From: Bacteroidales bacterium
Lineage (GTDB): Bacteria; Bacteroidota; Bacteroidia; Bacteroidales; JAFGXI01
Reading direction: 5' to 3'
Length of the DNA stretch: 12,837 nucleotides
Assembly: GCA_026985625.1 (NCBI GenBank)
Contig: JALSQC010000144.1
Location: forward strand, 1-12,837
In this document: one piece after another, positions 6,095 through 12,837 of the stretch
Numbering within the stretch: position 1 is the first letter of the stretch
How the letters are laid out: the number at the start of each line of letters is the position of its first letter
Translations under genes and position numbers: made by a program
Notes under the pieces: generated by a model
The model's database searches: none
What the model was told of the DNA's origin: nothing
The model's input: only the letters and a program-made list of their open reading frames with translations

Positions 6095-7495
6095 TTAAAG
6101 ACTATAATCCAACACTTTAGAATAATTAAAATAAACATATAAAATAATTATCCCTATTAAGTATAAAGTAAAAATCAGATAATTTTTAGACTTAAACTTA
6201 CTTATTCCTACAGAAGCGAAATAAATATAAAATGGTAAAATCGGCAGGAACATTCTATAAAGCAAACTTAATCCTCCAATTGATAAAGTTATAATGTATA
6301 AAATATTAAAACTTGCGAAAAAAATATTTTTCTTTACAAATCTGATATCAAAAAAACATAAAATAAAAAAAAACGATAAAAACGATTTTACAAAAGTGTC
6401 GGCTATCTGGCTATAGTGTGTAATTTTTGATAGCTTTTCAAGATTAGTATTAATAAATGTTGGATATGGACCGGTTAGTGTCATAATCATTTGTGGTGGT
6501 AATCCTATAAACGAAGATGCTATTGAGTTTTTTCCCCGTTTTTTTATTACATTATATGAAAGTATGGTTTGGTCAGATTCTGAAGCTTGATAATATTTAT
6601 CGGTTTCGTCGCCTGCCGAACTAACAGAAAAAAATACAAACATTGACATTCCCACTACAAAAATTAACCCTATTTTAGAAAGTAATGAGAGGCTAATATT
6701 TTTAGACCAAAAAAGATAAATAACAATTGAAAGGATAAAAAATATAGCAATAACTGTTCTGAAAGTAAAAAGATAAATAATTAATAACGAAATTAATATA
6801 AACTTCAATAATTTTAAGTTTTTAGTTTGAAAGGATATTATCAATTGATAAGTTGTAAATAATATTGTCCAAATAAAAATAATTTCTTTTAAATGTATCC
6901 CTACATAAAAATTTAGAATCGGGATAAGAGACATGATAACTGCCGACAAGCGAGCAACTTTATCGGTATCTATAAGTTGAATAATTTTATACAGTAAGAC
7001 TACTGACCATGTGGCAAAGAACAAGTTAACAAGTCCCGCAAAAAAAATACTGTTGCCAAATATAAAATAAATTGCTCCGTAATAAATAAAGGCCCCTGTA
7101 TCGGATAAAGCAAAATCTTTGGTGAGTGTAAAGAAATTTAAGATGTTGTTGCCAATTTTTATTCCGGTTGAATAATAAAAATAATAATCGGAGGTGGTGA
7201 TAATGCCGACACCATATTGTTCTTTTAAGAAAAGATATGTAAGGATTAATGCGGATAATTTTATAATAATATTTACGAATACTAATGTTTTGATAAATTT
7301 ATTGGTCGAAAAAACAATGGTGCTCCTGTAGAATAATATTATACCTGTAAAAAAATAGACAACTAAACCAGACTGCCCTAATAACCAGTAATCTGGTATC
7401 AATTTAACCGGAAGCAAAAAATATATAAGTAAAATAGTAATTACATAAAAAGGTATTCCTAAAAAAAAAATATTTATTTTAATTCTTTCGCTCAT
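6095..7495 (-). CDS. Polytopic membrane protein, candidate Wzy polymerase or GT-C transferase
   Basis: This 466-residue, very hydrophobic protein has about 12-14 membrane segments (roughly 10-30, 40-58, 67-90, 135-176 as two, 181-221 as two, 228-263 as two, 272-292, 367-385, 390-430 as two, 438-456). There is one large polar loop at 293-365. The N-terminal half has GT-C-like traits: an acidic first outer loop (TTSDYYFYYSTG, 100-111), then YYGAIYFIFGN, LLYKIIQLIDTDKVARLSA (167-185) and HLKEIIF (201-207). The large late loop and lone Arg in a membrane segment (TFR, 244-246) fit a Wzy-type O-antigen polymerase equally well. It sits between two glycosyltransferase genes, and no other polymerase is in view, so the polymerase role is favoured by context only. 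No flippase (Wzx) is in the window. Confidence 0.75.
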   Translation of the reverse strand: MSERIKINIFFLGIPFYVITILLIYFLLPVKLIPDYWLLGQSGLVVYFFTGIILFYRSTIVFSTNKFIKTLVFVNIIIKLSALILTYLFLKEQYGVGIITTSDYYFYYSTGIKIGNNILNFFTLTKDFALSDTGAFIYYGAIYFIFGNSIFFAGLVNLFFATWSVVLLYKIIQLIDTDKVARLSAVIMSLIPILNFYVGIHLKEIIFIWTILFTTYQLIISFQTKNLKLLKFILISLLIIYLFTFRTVIAIFFILSIVIYLFWSKNISLSLLSKIGLIFVVGMSMFVFFSVSSAGDETDKYYQASESDQTILSYNVIKKRGKNSIASSFIGLPPQMIMTLTGPYPTFINTNLEKLSKITHYSQIADTFVKSFLSFFFILCFFDIRFVKKNIFFASFNILYIITLSIGGLSLLYRMFLPILPFYIYFASVGISKFKSKNYLIFTLYLIGIIILYVYFNYSKVLDYSL

Positions 7496-7509
7496 TAAAC
7501 TTTTAATTA

Positions 7510-8637
7510 CTATATATTTATAAAATTAAAAAACGACATCCTGTATTTTTCTATGGTAAATTGCTGTGCGTTTTCTTGTGCCTCCCGTGTTAAATGAGTT
7601 ACATGCTCTTCGTCATTTATACATTTTTTGAAAATACGAAATAAGTCTTCTCCTGATTTATATTTCAATGAGGATGTTTCCAACTCAGGTAAAATCTCGT
7701 AATCTTTAGGATAAATGCCGGGAATAGCATAAGATATACTTTCTGCCATTCCTGAACAGAATTTACCATATTTATAATAATTCATATTGATAATATTTAA
7801 GGTAAAATCCGTTATGGCAATATGTTCCCTATAAATATTTTCAGGAATAAATGTTTCGTCAAATATTTTAATTAATTCAAATTCCGCCTTTTTGTTAATT
7901 TCTTTTGCTTGATTAATAACTCTATCAGCAAAATCCGTTTCTTTATTTTTTACAGCCCCGAGAAAGATAAACTGAATATTACTTAAATTTGGAATATTAT
8001 ATTTTATTAATAACTCAACAGCTTCAAAAAAAACAGTGTAATTTTTTCTTAAAGGTTCTATCCCTCCTGTTACGGTAAAGTTTATTCCTTGATGTTCAAT
8101 CTTTTTTAAATGATTTTCTCCGTGATAAAAATTAAATGGTAAAAACAGCATTTTTTTATATAGATGTGATTTCATCATTTCAATAATACTTCTGGATGAG
8201 AAAAGTATCCCATCGGCATTTTTCATCTGTTTTTTATAAATGCTTTTCGTAATAAAATTACTTACAAAATCCCAATTAAATAAATGATAAATATTTAGAT
8301 AAGCATCTCCAAACAGGATATCTATAAAAGCATATCTGCATTTAGGTTTTAGAAATAAATGGGAAAAGGTTCCTTTTCTCCCCCCATTGGGTGAAACAAC
8401 CAAATAATCTAAGTTTTTTGTTTTTTTTGAAACTTCGCGGTTATATTTGTTCAAATTATGTCCGTCATAAACAAAAAATGAAACTTGACTTTCAACACTT
8501 GGATTTAATGTTAGAAGCAATTTTTTCATTTTAGCAGATACAAATAATGTAATCTGATTGCTTGAAGGATCTAATATTTGAATAAAATCACTTAAAAATG
8601 TATGATGAATACTTAAAAGATAAACGCCTATTTTCAT
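7510..8637 (-). CDS. GT4-like glycosyltransferase (divergent)
   Basis: This 375-residue protein has no membrane segment. The layout is that of a GT-B glycosyltransferase, although the N-terminal half is divergent. Supporting marks in the C-terminal half are FTVTGGIEPLRKNYTVFFEA (187-206), which matches the start of the GT4 donor domain, IQFIFLGAV (221-229) as a beta strand, and GMAESISYAIPGIYPKDYE (296-314), which matches the E-S-x-x-x-x-IP-I block that contacts the nucleotide-sugar (Glu299). The N-terminal half contains VSPNGGRKGT (81-90) and a Tyr/Phe-rich segment around 102-125. Its ATG overlaps the TAA stop of the GNAT gene by one base (TAATG), so translation is coupled. The donor and acceptor are unknown. 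It probably adds a later residue to the repeat unit made by the upstream sugar-nucleotide genes. Confidence 0.75.
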   Translation of the reverse strand: MKIGVYLLSIHHTFLSDFIQILDPSSNQITLFVSAKMKKLLLTLNPSVESQVSFFVYDGHNLNKYNREVSKKTKNLDYLVVSPNGGRKGTFSHLFLKPKCRYAFIDILFGDAYLNIYHLFNWDFVSNFITKSIYKKQMKNADGILFSSRSIIEMMKSHLYKKMLFLPFNFYHGENHLKKIEHQGINFTVTGGIEPLRKNYTVFFEAVELLIKYNIPNLSNIQFIFLGAVKNKETDFADRVINQAKEINKKAEFELIKIFDETFIPENIYREHIAITDFTLNIINMNYYKYGKFCSGMAESISYAIPGIYPKDYEILPELETSSLKYKSGEDLFRIFKKCINDEEHVTHLTREAQENAQQFTIEKYRMSFFNFINI

Positions 8638-9167
8638 TAAAAAAGATATTTTTTAAATAACGAAAGAATTAAAACATCATGGTATTTATTATTAATAAAA
8701 ACATCTTCCTTTAATATGCCTTCTTGTTTAAATCCAATATCCTCATATAGCTTAATAGCCGCTAAATTATTACTAACCACTTCCAATAAAATCTTATGAA
8801 AGTTAAGTATTTTAAACCCATAATCTATCATTAATTTGGTCGTTTCTTTGCCATAACCTTTCCTTTGTGTGCTTTTATCTCCAATGATAATTCCAAAATA
8901 AGCATTGCGATTAACCCAATTAATATTGAGAAACTGGGTGAATCCTATAACTTTATTTGATTGGTTTTCGACAATTGTAAAAAATATTGTTTTGTTTGAG
9001 GTGTCGTTTGCTATTTTTTGGTACCAACTTTCTTCCATCTCTGCTGTTATGGGAAACGGATGGAGAATAGCATTCTGTTTAATTTCCAAATCGTTTCGCC
9101 ATTGCCTGAAAATTGTTATATCTGTTTTTTCGACAGGTCTTAGGGTGATTTTTTCTCCTGTAATCAT
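8637..9167 (-). CDS. GNAT acyltransferase, RimJ/RimL-like, sugar-amine candidate
   Basis: This 176-residue single-domain GNAT protein of the RimJ/RimL (Acetyltransf_3) type transfers an acyl group from acyl-CoA to a primary amine. It has the usual opening ITLRPVEKTDITIFRQWRND (7-26), the acetyl-CoA pyrophosphate loop QRKGYG (101-106), and the motif-B block NNLAAIKLYEDIGFKQEG (133-150) with Tyr141 as the likely general acid. Members in polysaccharide clusters (for example PseH-like enzymes) N-acetylate nucleotide-linked amino sugars. The aminotransferase gene two genes upstream supports that role here over a protein substrate. Its ATG overlaps the ATP-grasp stop by four bases (ATGA), and its own stop overlaps the next start by one base. 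Such tight coupling suggests the three products act in one pathway. Confidence 0.88.
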   Translation of the reverse strand: MITGEKITLRPVEKTDITIFRQWRNDLEIKQNAILHPFPITAEMEESWYQKIANDTSNKTIFFTIVENQSNKVIGFTQFLNINWVNRNAYFGIIIGDKSTQRKGYGKETTKLMIDYGFKILNFHKILLEVVSNNLAAIKLYEDIGFKQEGILKEDVFINNKYHDVLILSLFKKYLF

Positions 9168-10369
9168 ATTTTTTTTGTTTTAATTAAGCTTATAAATTTA
9201 TTAGTATAATATTCGGCTTTTTGTATTACTTGTTTTTTATTTGAGGCTGTTACAATAACAACTCCGCTTCGCTGAGCACTATGGGTTACTTTATGAACCA
9301 TATCACCTTTATTTAGAAAAAAATGAGTAAAAACAACATCATCATTTTCCTCAAGTTTTTTAAAATTGCCTATTGAAACTATTTTTGTGCCTACAGGCAA
9401 AGAGAAATATTTTACAAAAGTAAAATTTTTGTCCGTTTGTTTTAATTCTGGTTCTATTCCAACACTCATTAAAATAGTTGCTTTATCTAAATCAACACCA
9501 CAAGAGTTTTTTGTTAAATAGGAACTGATAAAATCTCCTCCCATTCTGGGTCCGACCTCAATAACAACAGGACCGTTTGGCGATAACTTTATTTCCGTAT
9601 GAGTTACCGTATTATCAAGATTTAGTGAATCAATAGCATTACCAACTACTTGAGCAATTGCTTTTTTATGTTCTTCGGTTAATTCGGCAGGTTGAATATG
9701 TCCCATCTCAACAACTTCGGGGAATGGGGTAATTATTTTTTCGGTAAACTGAACAATAGTCGTTTTTTTATTAAAAGTTACGGCCTCAATACTGTATTCT
9801 TTTCCTTCAATAAACTCTTCAATCAAAAAATCGCCTTGCTTTGAGAATGAAACGGTAATATCAATAAATTTTGAAATATCCGTAAATTTTTCTATCCTGA
9901 ATACTCCCCGGCTGGAATGTGCATCTACAGGTTTTATAATTAAAGGATAATTAAAATCCTCAATGCTCTTTTTAGAAAGTTTACTTTTGTTTTTAAAATA
10001 TTTATATTTTGCTACCGGCACATTATTTTCACCTAAAACCTTTTTCATTTGATACTTATTCAGACTTTGCTCTATTATCTCGGGCGAATTGAAGATATAT
10101 CCTTTTTCTTGTGCCAGTTTTGCCATTAGTCGCAACGGATTCTCCATTTGTGAGGTAGCAATTCCTGTTATATTATTTTCTTCGGCAATTTGCTTGGTTG
10201 CCTGATAATCGTTCGCATCTATCCTATAAAACCGATGTGCAATATTTCTTCCGACAGCATGGAGTGAGGGGTCAATTACAATTGATTTAAAACCCAAATC
10301 ATTACATACTTCAATTAAGGTTAATTGATTTATTCCGCCTCCAAAAATTAAGATAGACTTTTTAGTCAT
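9164..10369 (-). CDS. ATP-grasp carboxylate-amine ligase
   Basis: This 401-residue protein has the ATP-grasp fold of the carbamoyl-phosphate-synthase/PurK/amino-acid-ligase group. It forms an amide or similar bond from a carboxylate via an acyl-phosphate. Domains in order are: an N-terminal pre-ATP-grasp Rossmann domain with LIFGGGINQL (7-16) and IDPS (32-35); the ATP-grasp core with Lys146 in PLIIKPVDAHSSRG, hinge EEFIEGKEYSIE (184-195), Glu259 in HTEIK, and the metal-binding EVGPRMGGD (271-279, Glu271 and Arg275); and a C-terminal lid-like domain (about 310-400). All catalytic positions appear intact. The substrate cannot be read from sequence. Because it lies between a sugar aminotransferase and a coupled GNAT, I infer that it attaches an amino acid or small acid to an amino sugar, or an amine to a sugar acid. 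Alternatively it could make a small precursor. Confidence 0.85.
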   Translation of the reverse strand: MTKKSILIFGGGINQLTLIEVCNDLGFKSIVIDPSLHAVGRNIAHRFYRIDANDYQATKQIAEENNITGIATSQMENPLRLMAKLAQEKGYIFNSPEIIEQSLNKYQMKKVLGENNVPVAKYKYFKNKSKLSKKSIEDFNYPLIIKPVDAHSSRGVFRIEKFTDISKFIDITVSFSKQGDFLIEEFIEGKEYSIEAVTFNKKTTIVQFTEKIITPFPEVVEMGHIQPAELTEEHKKAIAQVVGNAIDSLNLDNTVTHTEIKLSPNGPVVIEVGPRMGGDFISSYLTKNSCGVDLDKATILMSVGIEPELKQTDKNFTFVKYFSLPVGTKIVSIGNFKKLEENDDVVFTHFFLNKGDMVHKVTHSAQRSGVVIVTASNKKQVIQKAEYYTNKFISLIKTKKI

Positions 10370-10391
10370 AGTATTAATAAACCGTATTTTA

Positions 10392-11570
10392 TCAAGAGAA
10401 AATCTTTCTAGCAGCCTTAATCACATTCTCAACTTCATTTTGCGTTAACGACGGATAAATCGGCAATCGCAATAATCTACTGAAAAACTTCATGGAACCT
10501 TGCATTTCTTTATCCGTAGCCATTCCTTTATAAAACTTATTGCGATGGAGCGGTGTATAATGCACATTAGACATAATGCCCTCGGCTCTTAAAGCGTCCA
10601 TTATCCAGTACCTCTGTTCAGGCGAAACCAAAATACCAAATAAATGCCAGTTTGGTTTTGAATTATCTGTAATTCTGATGAAATCTAGTCCACGAATATT
10701 TGCCAATTCGTTTTTATAATATTCTGCAATTTGTGTTCTTTTTTGTGTAATCTCTTCAATTTTATTCAACTGTGTAATTCCTAAAGCTCCAAGAATGTTC
10801 GATTGCACAAACGAACTTCCTATATCAACATATTCGTAAAATCCACGGTCTTTGTTGTCAACCAAAAAAGATTGTTTATCGGTTCCTTTCTCACGCATAA
10901 AAGTAACCCGTTTTGCAATCTCGTCGTCGTTAGTAAGCAAAGCACCGCCTTCGCCGGTTGTCAGGTTTTTTGTTCCGTGAAAACTAAAAGTTGAAACATC
11001 TGCCAAAGTTCCTGTTTTCCTGTTTTTATATTCTGCCCCTATTGACTGTGCTGTATCATGAACAACATACAAATTATGTTTTTTTGCAATCGCATTAATT
11101 TCGTCCATCTCGGCAGGATTTCCTGCATAATCTACAGGAACTATTGCAACAGTTTTGTTTGTAATTAATGTTTCTATTTTACTAACATCAATGTTGCCAT
11201 TATCGGGATAAACATCGCACAAAACAATTTTCAGATTATTTAAAAGCGGGCCTAATGCCGAAGAAGTATATGTAAAATTTGGGACAATGACTTCGCTGCC
11301 GGCAGGAAAATTTTTTGCTTTAAAAGCCAAATCTAAAGCTGTGGTGCACGAATTTGTAAAAAAAACATGTTTTACTCCTAAGTAGTCTGCCAATTTTTTT
11401 TCAAACTCCATACATTTGGGACCATTGCCGGAAATGAAAGTTGTTCTTGTTGTTTCATCAACTGCCTTAAAATCATCTTCCAACAAATATGGTTTGTGAA
11501 TAAGAACTTTTTCTTTTGTAATTGGAGTTCCTCCATTAATGGCAAGTAAATTATTTTGCTTATTTATCAT
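10392..11570 (-). CDS. DegT/DnrJ sugar aminotransferase, WecE/RffA-like
   Basis: This 392-residue PLP enzyme of the DegT/DnrJ/EryC1/StrS family transfers an amino group from glutamate to a keto sugar nucleotide. Lys201 in SFHGTKNLTTGEGGA is the Schiff-base Lys. Asp172 and Gln175 in VHDTAQSIGA bind the cofactor. TNSCTTAL (72-79) is the phosphate-binding turn. The block EKGTDKQSF...YVDIGSSFVQSN matches E. coli WecE (RffA), which makes dTDP-4-amino-4,6-dideoxygalactose, better than it matches other family branches such as ArnB or PglE. A 4-amino-4,6-dideoxyhexose is therefore the favoured product, but closely related 3-aminotransferases cannot be excluded. The N-terminal LAINGGTPIT start is typical. 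It lies 13 bp after the SDR gene and 22 bp before the ATP-grasp gene, within the operon. RmlA and RmlB, needed for a dTDP-sugar, are not in the window. Confidence 0.92.
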   Translation of the reverse strand: MINKQNNLLAINGGTPITKEKVLIHKPYLLEDDFKAVDETTRTTFISGNGPKCMEFEKKLADYLGVKHVFFTNSCTTALDLAFKAKNFPAGSEVIVPNFTYTSSALGPLLNNLKIVLCDVYPDNGNIDVSKIETLITNKTVAIVPVDYAGNPAEMDEINAIAKKHNLYVVHDTAQSIGAEYKNRKTGTLADVSTFSFHGTKNLTTGEGGALLTNDDEIAKRVTFMREKGTDKQSFLVDNKDRGFYEYVDIGSSFVQSNILGALGITQLNKIEEITQKRTQIAEYYKNELANIRGLDFIRITDNSKPNWHLFGILVSPEQRYWIMDALRAEGIMSNVHYTPLHRNKFYKGMATDKEMQGSMKFFSRLLRLPIYPSLTQNEVENVIKAARKIFS

Positions 11571-11583
11571 CTGTTTTTAAGCT

Positions 11584-12510
11584 TTAAATATTAGAATAAG
11601 GACTTTTAAAATCAACAGCCGAACAAACTTTTGCAAGTTCTTTAATACCATCTTCTACGGTTATTGTTGTATCAAATCCAAGTTTTTTAATTTTGTCGTA
11701 ACTTACTACATAATCTCGTTTATCGGCATCTTCGCCAACATCGGCATAATGCACATATACATTGGTTTGTTTTTTTATTAGTTCACAGATTGCTTCTTTG
11801 CTGTAATTCATTTTTTCGGAACCGACATTGTAAACATTATTAACCATTTTATCTTGGTTTTCGATTCCAAACAAAAATGCTCTGCCCATGTCATGTACAT
11901 GAATGAAAGTTCGCATAAAATGTTTTTCGTAAACTACCAAATAACCTTCTTTTACAGCCTTGTATGTAAAATCATTTACAAGCAAATCTAATCTAAGTCT
12001 TGGCGAAACACCAAAAGCAGTAGCAAAACGCCAAGCAATAGTATTGCGTTCTTCCAAAAGCATCTTTTCTGCCAAAGTTTTGGTTTGTCCATAAAGACTT
12101 AACGGGTTTAACGGTGTTTCTTCGGTACATATTTCGTCTATAGAACCGTAATTAGACCCTGTTGAGCCATAAATAAGTAGTTGATTGTTAGATGTTACAG
12201 AAATAACATTTTTTGTTCCCGTAACATTAACAGATTCTGCTAAATCCGGGTCTTTTCGGCAAGCAGGATAGCCAACGATGGCAGCAAGATGAATAACAAT
12301 ATCTGCATCGGCAGCAACTTTCTTTAGGGCATTAAAATCTCTTATATCGCCTTTTGTAAACGAGAAATTAGGATTTCTAAAAAAAGGAAATATGGCATCG
12401 CCTCCAAACATTAAGTTGTCAAATACATGAACCTTAAAGTTCTTTTCTAATAATTGAGGGATTAAACTTGTGCCTACATAACCGGCACCACCTGTTATTA
12501 ATACTTTCAT
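11584..12510 (-). CDS. Extended SDR, NAD-dependent sugar epimerase/dehydratase
   Basis: This 308-residue extended short-chain dehydrogenase acts on a nucleotide sugar. The NAD-binding GGAGYVG (7-13) and Asp31 (VFDN, for the adenosine ribose of NAD) are present. So are GDIRD (54-58), HLAAIVGYPACRKDP (74-88), catalytic Ser/Thr in YGSTGSNYG (114-122), and the YxxxK pair Tyr140 and Lys144 in SLYGQTK. The C-terminal substrate domain includes FIHVHDMGRAF and YNVGS. It is close to the UDP-glucose 4-epimerase/dTDP-glucose 4,6-dehydratase group. The IVG-PAC signature marks a subgroup often found beside small cupin epimerases in polysaccharide clusters. The exact reaction (4-epimerisation, 4,6-dehydration or 4-reduction) cannot be told from these motifs. 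The start ATG is followed by a standard beta-alpha-beta entry. The spacer to the upstream cupin gene is 24 bp. Confidence 0.9.
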   Translation of the reverse strand: MKVLITGGAGYVGTSLIPQLLEKNFKVHVFDNLMFGGDAIFPFFRNPNFSFTKGDIRDFNALKKVAADADIVIHLAAIVGYPACRKDPDLAESVNVTGTKNVISVTSNNQLLIYGSTGSNYGSIDEICTEETPLNPLSLYGQTKTLAEKMLLEERNTIAWRFATAFGVSPRLRLDLLVNDFTYKAVKEGYLVVYEKHFMRTFIHVHDMGRAFLFGIENQDKMVNNVYNVGSEKMNYSKEAICELIKKQTNVYVHYADVGEDADKRDYVVSYDKIKKLGFDTTITVEDGIKELAKVCSAVDFKSPYSNI

Positions 12511-12534
12511 TTTTTTAAATTTATATTATGTTTT

Positions 12535-12837
12535 TTATCTTCCTGTTACTTTCCATTTATCATTGCCAATAATATAGGGATTTATTCTAATGTCGTCATC
12601 TTTGGCTTGTTCCCAACGAATACTGCCGAGTGAAAACAAAACGGTATTATCCTCAAGACTAACCCATCCATTGGCATAAAGGGCAGGAACAATTAACACC
12701 GCATGATGCCTTGAACTCATCACAAAACTTTTTACCGCATCGGGATTACTTTCTAAGAATTTTTTTATTTCAATATCATCGTTTCGTTCGGCAACTTCAA
12801 CAGGCAATTTCATTGTAATAAATTTAGCCGCACCATG
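12535..12837 (-). CDS. Cupin sugar epimerase, RmlC-like (5' end outside window)
   Basis: The C-terminal 100 residues are visible, and the frame stays open to the right edge. A Met at 12811-12813 is internal, because the eight codons before it (HGAAKFIT) continue the same cupin strand pattern. Family marks are LIVPALYANGWVSLEDNTVLF, matching the 'PxGYANGF-L-EDT' strand of small Bacteroidota sugar 3-/5-epimerase-like cupins, and AKDDDIRINPY, matching the late 'E--GDDIR-' motif before the C-terminal Trp. These proteins are related to dTDP-4-dehydrorhamnose 3,5-epimerase (RmlC) and act on keto sugar nucleotides. The gene lies directly upstream of the SDR gene, which fits a shared sugar-nucleotide pathway. 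The N-terminal catalytic His region is largely outside the window, so activity cannot be judged. Confidence 0.6.
   Translation of the reverse strand, partial: HGAAKFITMKLPVEVAERNDDIEIKKFLESNPDAVKSFVMSSRHHAVLIVPALYANGWVSLEDNTVLFSLGSIRWEQAKDDDIRINPYIIGNDKWKVTGR

Noticed and set aside
8905..9183. Plus-strand 92-residue open frame
   Set aside because: Antisense to the GNAT gene, with no recognisable motif or start context.
10803..10994. Plus-strand 63-residue open frame
   Set aside because: Antisense to the aminotransferase gene in its conserved PLP region.

Overview
The window is AT-rich, and every convincing gene lies on the minus strand, so transcription runs from high to low coordinates. 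A member of the Bacteroidota is the best guess. The reasons are the base composition, weak or absent Shine-Dalgarno sites, TAnnTTTG-type promoter candidates, a Bacteroidota-style short 'sugar epimerase' cupin, paired DUF4143 ATPases, and degenerate intergenic repeats of the 'CGCAGATACCGCAGATGTA' and 'CTGAGCGGAGTCGAAG' kind. The phylum call is inference, not a database result.

Region 4482-12837 is one tightly packed cell-surface polysaccharide (O-antigen or capsule type) operon, whose start lies beyond the right edge. In transcription order it encodes: a partial cupin sugar epimerase; an extended-SDR nucleotide-sugar epimerase/dehydratase; a WecE/RffA-like DegT sugar aminotransferase; an ATP-grasp ligase; a GNAT acyltransferase; a GT-B glycosyltransferase; a polytopic membrane protein (candidate Wzy polymerase or GT-C transferase); a GT4-like glycosyltransferase; and a left-handed beta-helix (hexapeptide) acyltransferase. 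Spacings run from 30 bp down to 1-4 bp overlaps (ATGA and TAATG junctions). The first five genes could make an amino-deoxy sugar nucleotide and decorate its amine. The remaining genes would assemble, polymerise and O-acylate the repeat unit. A WecG/TagA/CpsF-family glycosyltransferase at 164-883 completes the set, but it is separated from the operon by about 3.6 kb.

Region 884-4481 is the accessory part. It holds two divergent AAA+ ATPases with DUF4143 C-termini, 1571-2764 and 3052-4170. Each has its own candidate Bacteroidota promoter overlapping an inverted repeat. The spacers are full of degenerate repeats. A 75-bp direct repeat (67/75 identical) sits on both sides of the second ATPase gene. 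A 29-bp repeat (26/29) lies at the 3' ends of the first ATPase gene and of the acyltransferase gene. A gene-free stretch at 884-1570 contains short tandem and inverted repeats. I infer that the ATPase genes with their repeats were inserted into the polysaccharide locus.

The left edge (1-163) holds a perfect 32-bp palindrome downstream of the WecG-family gene, possibly a transcription terminator. I saw no tRNA, rRNA, CRISPR array, transposase or integrase.
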